Shown here piece after piece: positions 61,800-64,000 of a DNA stretch of 64,000 nucleotides. Within the stretch, counting starts at the first letter, position 1, and each line of letters opens with the position of its first letter. The notes below the pieces were generated by a model, which was given only the letters and a program-made list of their open reading frames with translations, searched no databases and was not told the origin of the DNA. The position numbers and the translations under genes are program-made. The stretch is from Aceticella autotrophica (GTDB lineage: Bacteria; Bacillota; Thermoanaerobacteria; Thermoanaerobacterales; Thermoanaerobacteraceae). The stretch is from contig NZ_CP060096.1 in assembly GCF_017357865.1 (NCBI RefSeq), forward strand, positions 1,661,001 through 1,725,000, given 5' to 3'.

Positions 61800-61975
61800 C
61801 TATTTTATATTTGATGGTATCTCAACGTGGAACCATACTAAAATTTTTTTAATTTAATACAGTATTACTCTGCCAGGATCATTTGACCGGGACGGAAGAT
61901 AAAAAGCTTACTTCACCTTCTGATTTCCCGGAAGGTTTTTTAATTATCTTCCTAAATCTAATAAGGGGGCTGATG
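61800..61975 (+). promoter_or_regulatory. structured leader of the pan operon with terminator
   Basis: The 200-base gap before the DUF2520 gene has a small hairpin (ATGGT/ACCAT, 61815-61838), a GC-richer segment (CTGCCAGGATCATTTGACCGGGACGGAAG) and an intrinsic terminator at 61914-61943. No ORF is visible. The layout is that of a riboswitch-like attenuator. The described pan RNA motif of panBCD operons is a candidate, but I could not match its consensus with certainty. Confidence 0.5.
61914..61943 (+). terminator. intrinsic terminator in the pan leader
   Basis: ACCTTC (61916-61921) with GAAGGT (61932-61937) is followed by a T-run and TTAATT, 35 bases before the first pan gene. Confidence 0.75.
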
Positions 61976-61977
61976 AA

Positions 61978-62835
61978 TTGAAGATTGGTTTTATCGGAGC
62001 TGGAAAGGTAGGTTGTGGTTTCGGCTTTCTATTATCAAAAAATAATGTTTATCTATCTGGGTATTTAAGCAAAAATATCGAATCGGCAAAGTATGCTGCA
62101 GTACTTACAAAATCTGCATATTATGACAATTATGACGCCATATTAAAGGATTCTGATGTTATAATAATCAGCACTAATGATACCTCAATAGATAATGTAG
62201 TACAAGAACTAATCAAATATAAACATCTTATTAAAGATAAAGTGTTTGCACATTTGAGTGGCGCAATAACCTTAAAAATTTTAAATCCAATAAGTGAAAT
62301 AGGCGGACATGGAATGGTTATACATCCTGTTCAAACATGCCCTTCTATTAATGCTGCTATATCATTGCTGCCGGAATCGTATATTACCATTGAGGGTGAT
62401 TCTATAGCAATAAGTATAGGAAAATATTTAGCAGAAAAAATTGGCGCAAAACCCATAATCATTAGTGATATCAATAAACCCCTTTATCATGCTGCATGTG
62501 TTGTGGTATCAAACTACCTTGTTACACTTACGCAAGCAGGCTTAACAATTCTTAAATCTTCAGGATTTCCTGTTGAAAAGTATCCTGACGTACTTATTCC
62601 GCTTATGGAGGGAACTTTAAAAAATATAAATGAAAAAGGATGCTTAAATTCATTATCAGGTCCTGTAGCAAGAGGTGACACAGATACTATTAAACTTCAT
62701 CTTGAAAATATTTCAGAGGAGGAAATTCTTAAACTTTACAAGACCCTTGGCAAAATGACTCTTAATATAGCTTCAAAAACAGAAAATTTTCCATATAATA
62801 AATATAAAGAAATGGAGGATATTTTTAATGAATGA
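61978..62835 (+). CDS. Rossmann/DUF2520 reductase, candidate ketopantoate reductase
   Basis: An N-terminal NAD(P) fold (MKIGFIGAGKVGCGFGFLL) is followed by a DUF2520 C-domain (GHGMVIHPVQTCPSINAAISLLP, then HAACVVVSNYLVTLTQAG and LSGPVARGDTDTIKLHL). The 285-residue protein overlaps panB by eight bases, exactly where panE would be expected. PanE is not recognisable elsewhere in the window. I infer that it reduces ketopantoate to pantoate; non-PanE ketopantoate reductases have been described in other bacteria (PanG). The start is TTG 61978 behind AAGGGGG. Confidence 0.82.
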   Translation: MKIGFIGAGKVGCGFGFLLSKNNVYLSGYLSKNIESAKYAAVLTKSAYYDNYDAILKDSDVIIISTNDTSIDNVVQELIKYKHLIKDKVFAHLSGAITLKILNPISEIGGHGMVIHPVQTCPSINAAISLLPESYITIEGDSIAISIGKYLAEKIGAKPIIISDINKPLYHAACVVVSNYLVTLTQAGLTILKSSGFPVEKYPDVLIPLMEGTLKNINEKGCLNSLSGPVARGDTDTIKLHLENISEEEILKLYKTLGKMTLNIASKTENFPYNKYKEMEDIFNE

Positions 62836-63652
62836 AAAAATAACCGTATCAACACTTAAAAAATATAAACAAACCGGTAAGAAGATTACCGCACTTACCG
62901 CATATGATTTCCCAACTGCAAAAATACTCGATGAAAGCGGTATTGACATGATTTTAGTAGGCGACTCACTTGGAATGGTTGTTCTTGGATATGAAAGCAC
63001 ATTACCTGTTACCATGGATGACATGGTACATCATACAAAAGCCGTAACACGAGGTGTAAAAAGGTCATTTGTTATGGCAGATATGCCATTTATGTCCTAT
63101 TCTATTTCAAAAGAAACCACTATGCAAAATGCAGCAAGGCTTATTGCGGAAGGCAATGCGCAATCAATAAAAATTGAAGGCGGCTGTGAAGTAGCACCTA
63201 TTATAAAGTTAATAGTAGATGCAGGCATTCCGGTCATAGGACATTTAGGACTTACGCCCCAATACATAAATCAATTGGGAGGATATAAGATACAAGGAAA
63301 AGATATGGAAAAAGCAAAAAAAATCATGAAGGATGCAAAAACTTTAGAAGAAGCCGGTATCTGCGCTCTTGTTTTAGAATGTGTTCCATCAGAACTGGCA
63401 AAAGATATTACAGAAAACATATCAATACCTACAATCGGAATAGGTGCGGGACCTTATTGCGATGGTCAAATCCTTGTTACACATGATATGTTGGGAATTA
63501 CTCAAGGACACAGACCAAAATTTGTAAAACAATATGCAAATATAGATGAAATCATGAAAAATGGTCTTAAAAATTATGTAAATGATGTAGAATCAGGAAG
63601 CTTTCCTTCAAAAGAACATTCATTTACAACTGAAAAGAGAGAAAATAAATGA
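62828..63652 (+). CDS. panB: 3-methyl-2-oxobutanoate hydroxymethyltransferase PanB
   Basis: PanB makes ketopantoate from 2-oxoisovalerate and methylene-THF. The 274-residue protein shows ALTAYDFPTAKILDESGIDMILVGDSLGMV, VMADMPFMSY, AQSIKIEGGCE, PVIGHLGLTPQ, and IPTIGIGAGPYCDGQILVTHDMLG, all diagnostic. It overlaps the DUF2520 gene upstream and panC downstream (ATGA), so the three are translated together. Confidence 0.96.
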   Translation: MNEKITVSTLKKYKQTGKKITALTAYDFPTAKILDESGIDMILVGDSLGMVVLGYESTLPVTMDDMVHHTKAVTRGVKRSFVMADMPFMSYSISKETTMQNAARLIAEGNAQSIKIEGGCEVAPIIKLIVDAGIPVIGHLGLTPQYINQLGGYKIQGKDMEKAKKIMKDAKTLEEAGICALVLECVPSELAKDITENISIPTIGIGAGPYCDGQILVTHDMLGITQGHRPKFVKQYANIDEIMKNGLKNYVNDVESGSFPSKEHSFTTEKRENK

Positions 63653-64000
63653 TAATCATAGATAAAATAAGTAAACTGAGAGAGATAATTGCGGAGTGCA
63701 GACTTTCCGGAAAAAAAATAGGACTTGTGCCAACAATGGGTTATCTTCATAATGGACATCTTTCCCTCGTAAAAAAAGCAAAGGAGTATTCAGATTTCGT
63801 TTGTGTCAGTATATTTGTAAATCCAATTCAGTTTGGGGAAAATGAAGATTTTGCAAAATATCCAAGGGACCTGAATAGAGATACTGAACTTTTAAAAGAA
63901 ACAGGCTGTGACTTATGTTTCACACCTTCAGTCAAGGAAATGTATCCAAATGAAATATTAACATCAGTAAGTGTAGACAAACTTACAGATAAGCTCTGCG
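63649..64000 (+). CDS. panC: pantothenate synthetase PanC, 3' end off the window
   Basis: PanC joins pantoate and beta-alanine with ATP. The ~117 residues present include the signature GLVPTMGYLHNGHLSLVKKA and FVNPIQFGENEDFAKYPRDLNRD, which carry the ATP-binding residues. The start ATG 63649 overlaps the panB stop. The gene continues beyond the right edge; panD may follow. Confidence 0.95.
   Translation, partial: MIIIDKISKLREIIAECRLSGKKIGLVPTMGYLHNGHLSLVKKAKEYSDFVCVSIFVNPIQFGENEDFAKYPRDLNRDTELLKETGCDLCFTPSVKEMYPNEILTSVSVDKLTDKLC

Noticed and set aside
1-64000. tRNA(Sec) gene (selC) near selAB
   Set aside because: No long-armed tRNA with a TCA anticodon was seen beside the sel operon or fdhF; it is probably elsewhere in the genome.

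Overview
The window looks like a piece of the chromosome of a low-G+C, anaerobic, spore-forming member of the Clostridia, probably a thermophile near Thermoanaerobacterium/Thermoanaerobacter. This is inferred from the AT-rich sequence, frequent TTG/GTG starts behind strong GGAGG ribosome sites, sporulation genes (spoIVFA/spoIVFB, bofA, a spo0B-like gene, yyaC, a GerM-domain lipoprotein), ccpA, and an anaerobic selenoprotein formate dehydrogenase. The genus call is inference. There is no rRNA, no CRISPR array and no prophage; one tRNA (Arg, CCG) is present.

Layout. 1-1.2 kb: a partial cobalamin/iron-chelate binding lipoprotein under a cobalamin riboswitch. 1.3-5.6 kb: selD-selA-selB (minus strand), where selD is itself a selenoprotein gene with an in-frame UGA at codon 16. 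5.6-10.1 kb: comEA, a DD-carboxypeptidase, a PAS/HTH regulator and rsfS-yqeK-nadD. 10.15-12.17 kb: an IS605-like element (tnpB intact but lacking its zinc ribbon, tnpA 5'-truncated) separating nadD from obgE. 12.2-20.4 kb: the obgE-spo0B-rpmA-prp-rplU-rng block, the TIGR03960-like/DUF2344 radical SAM pair and spoIVFB-spoIVFA. 20.5-24.8 kb: TPR lipoprotein, TauE-like protein, HDAC-like amidohydrolase and HyuA-like protein. 24.9-30.1 kb: two rodA/spoVE paralogues bracketing adh, hsp20 and a K+ channel. 30.3-40.3 kb: tRNA-Arg, bofA, uppP, a macro-domain protein, a B12-radical SAM gene and the TPP-riboswitch-controlled thiSGHEF genes, then spore-related genes. 40.5-55.4 kb: a molybdenum/formate region. 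55.5-64 kb: GT4 glycosyltransferase, ugd, ccpA, HAD phosphatase, YetF-like protein, and a pan operon (DUF2520 reductase, panB, panC) running off the right edge.

The most interesting part is 40.5-55.4 kb. A Moco-type riboswitch with an intrinsic terminator precedes modA-modB-DUF364-modC, which runs on through overlapping genes into a FecCD/FecE/FecB-type importer. A SAM methyltransferase follows, then a radical SAM protein whose C-terminal third is homologous to the C-terminal lobe of the neighbouring substrate-binding lipoprotein but is cytosolic. This looks like an uncharacterised metal or metal-chelate import-and-processing module. Convergent to it lie moeA and fdhF. fdhF is split by a 1910-bp IS1182-like element with 14-bp inverted repeats and a CTAG target duplication; removing the element plus one CTAG restores a 713-residue selenocysteine formate dehydrogenase in frame, so the insertion is recent. 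All family calls rest on reading motifs; no database search was run.
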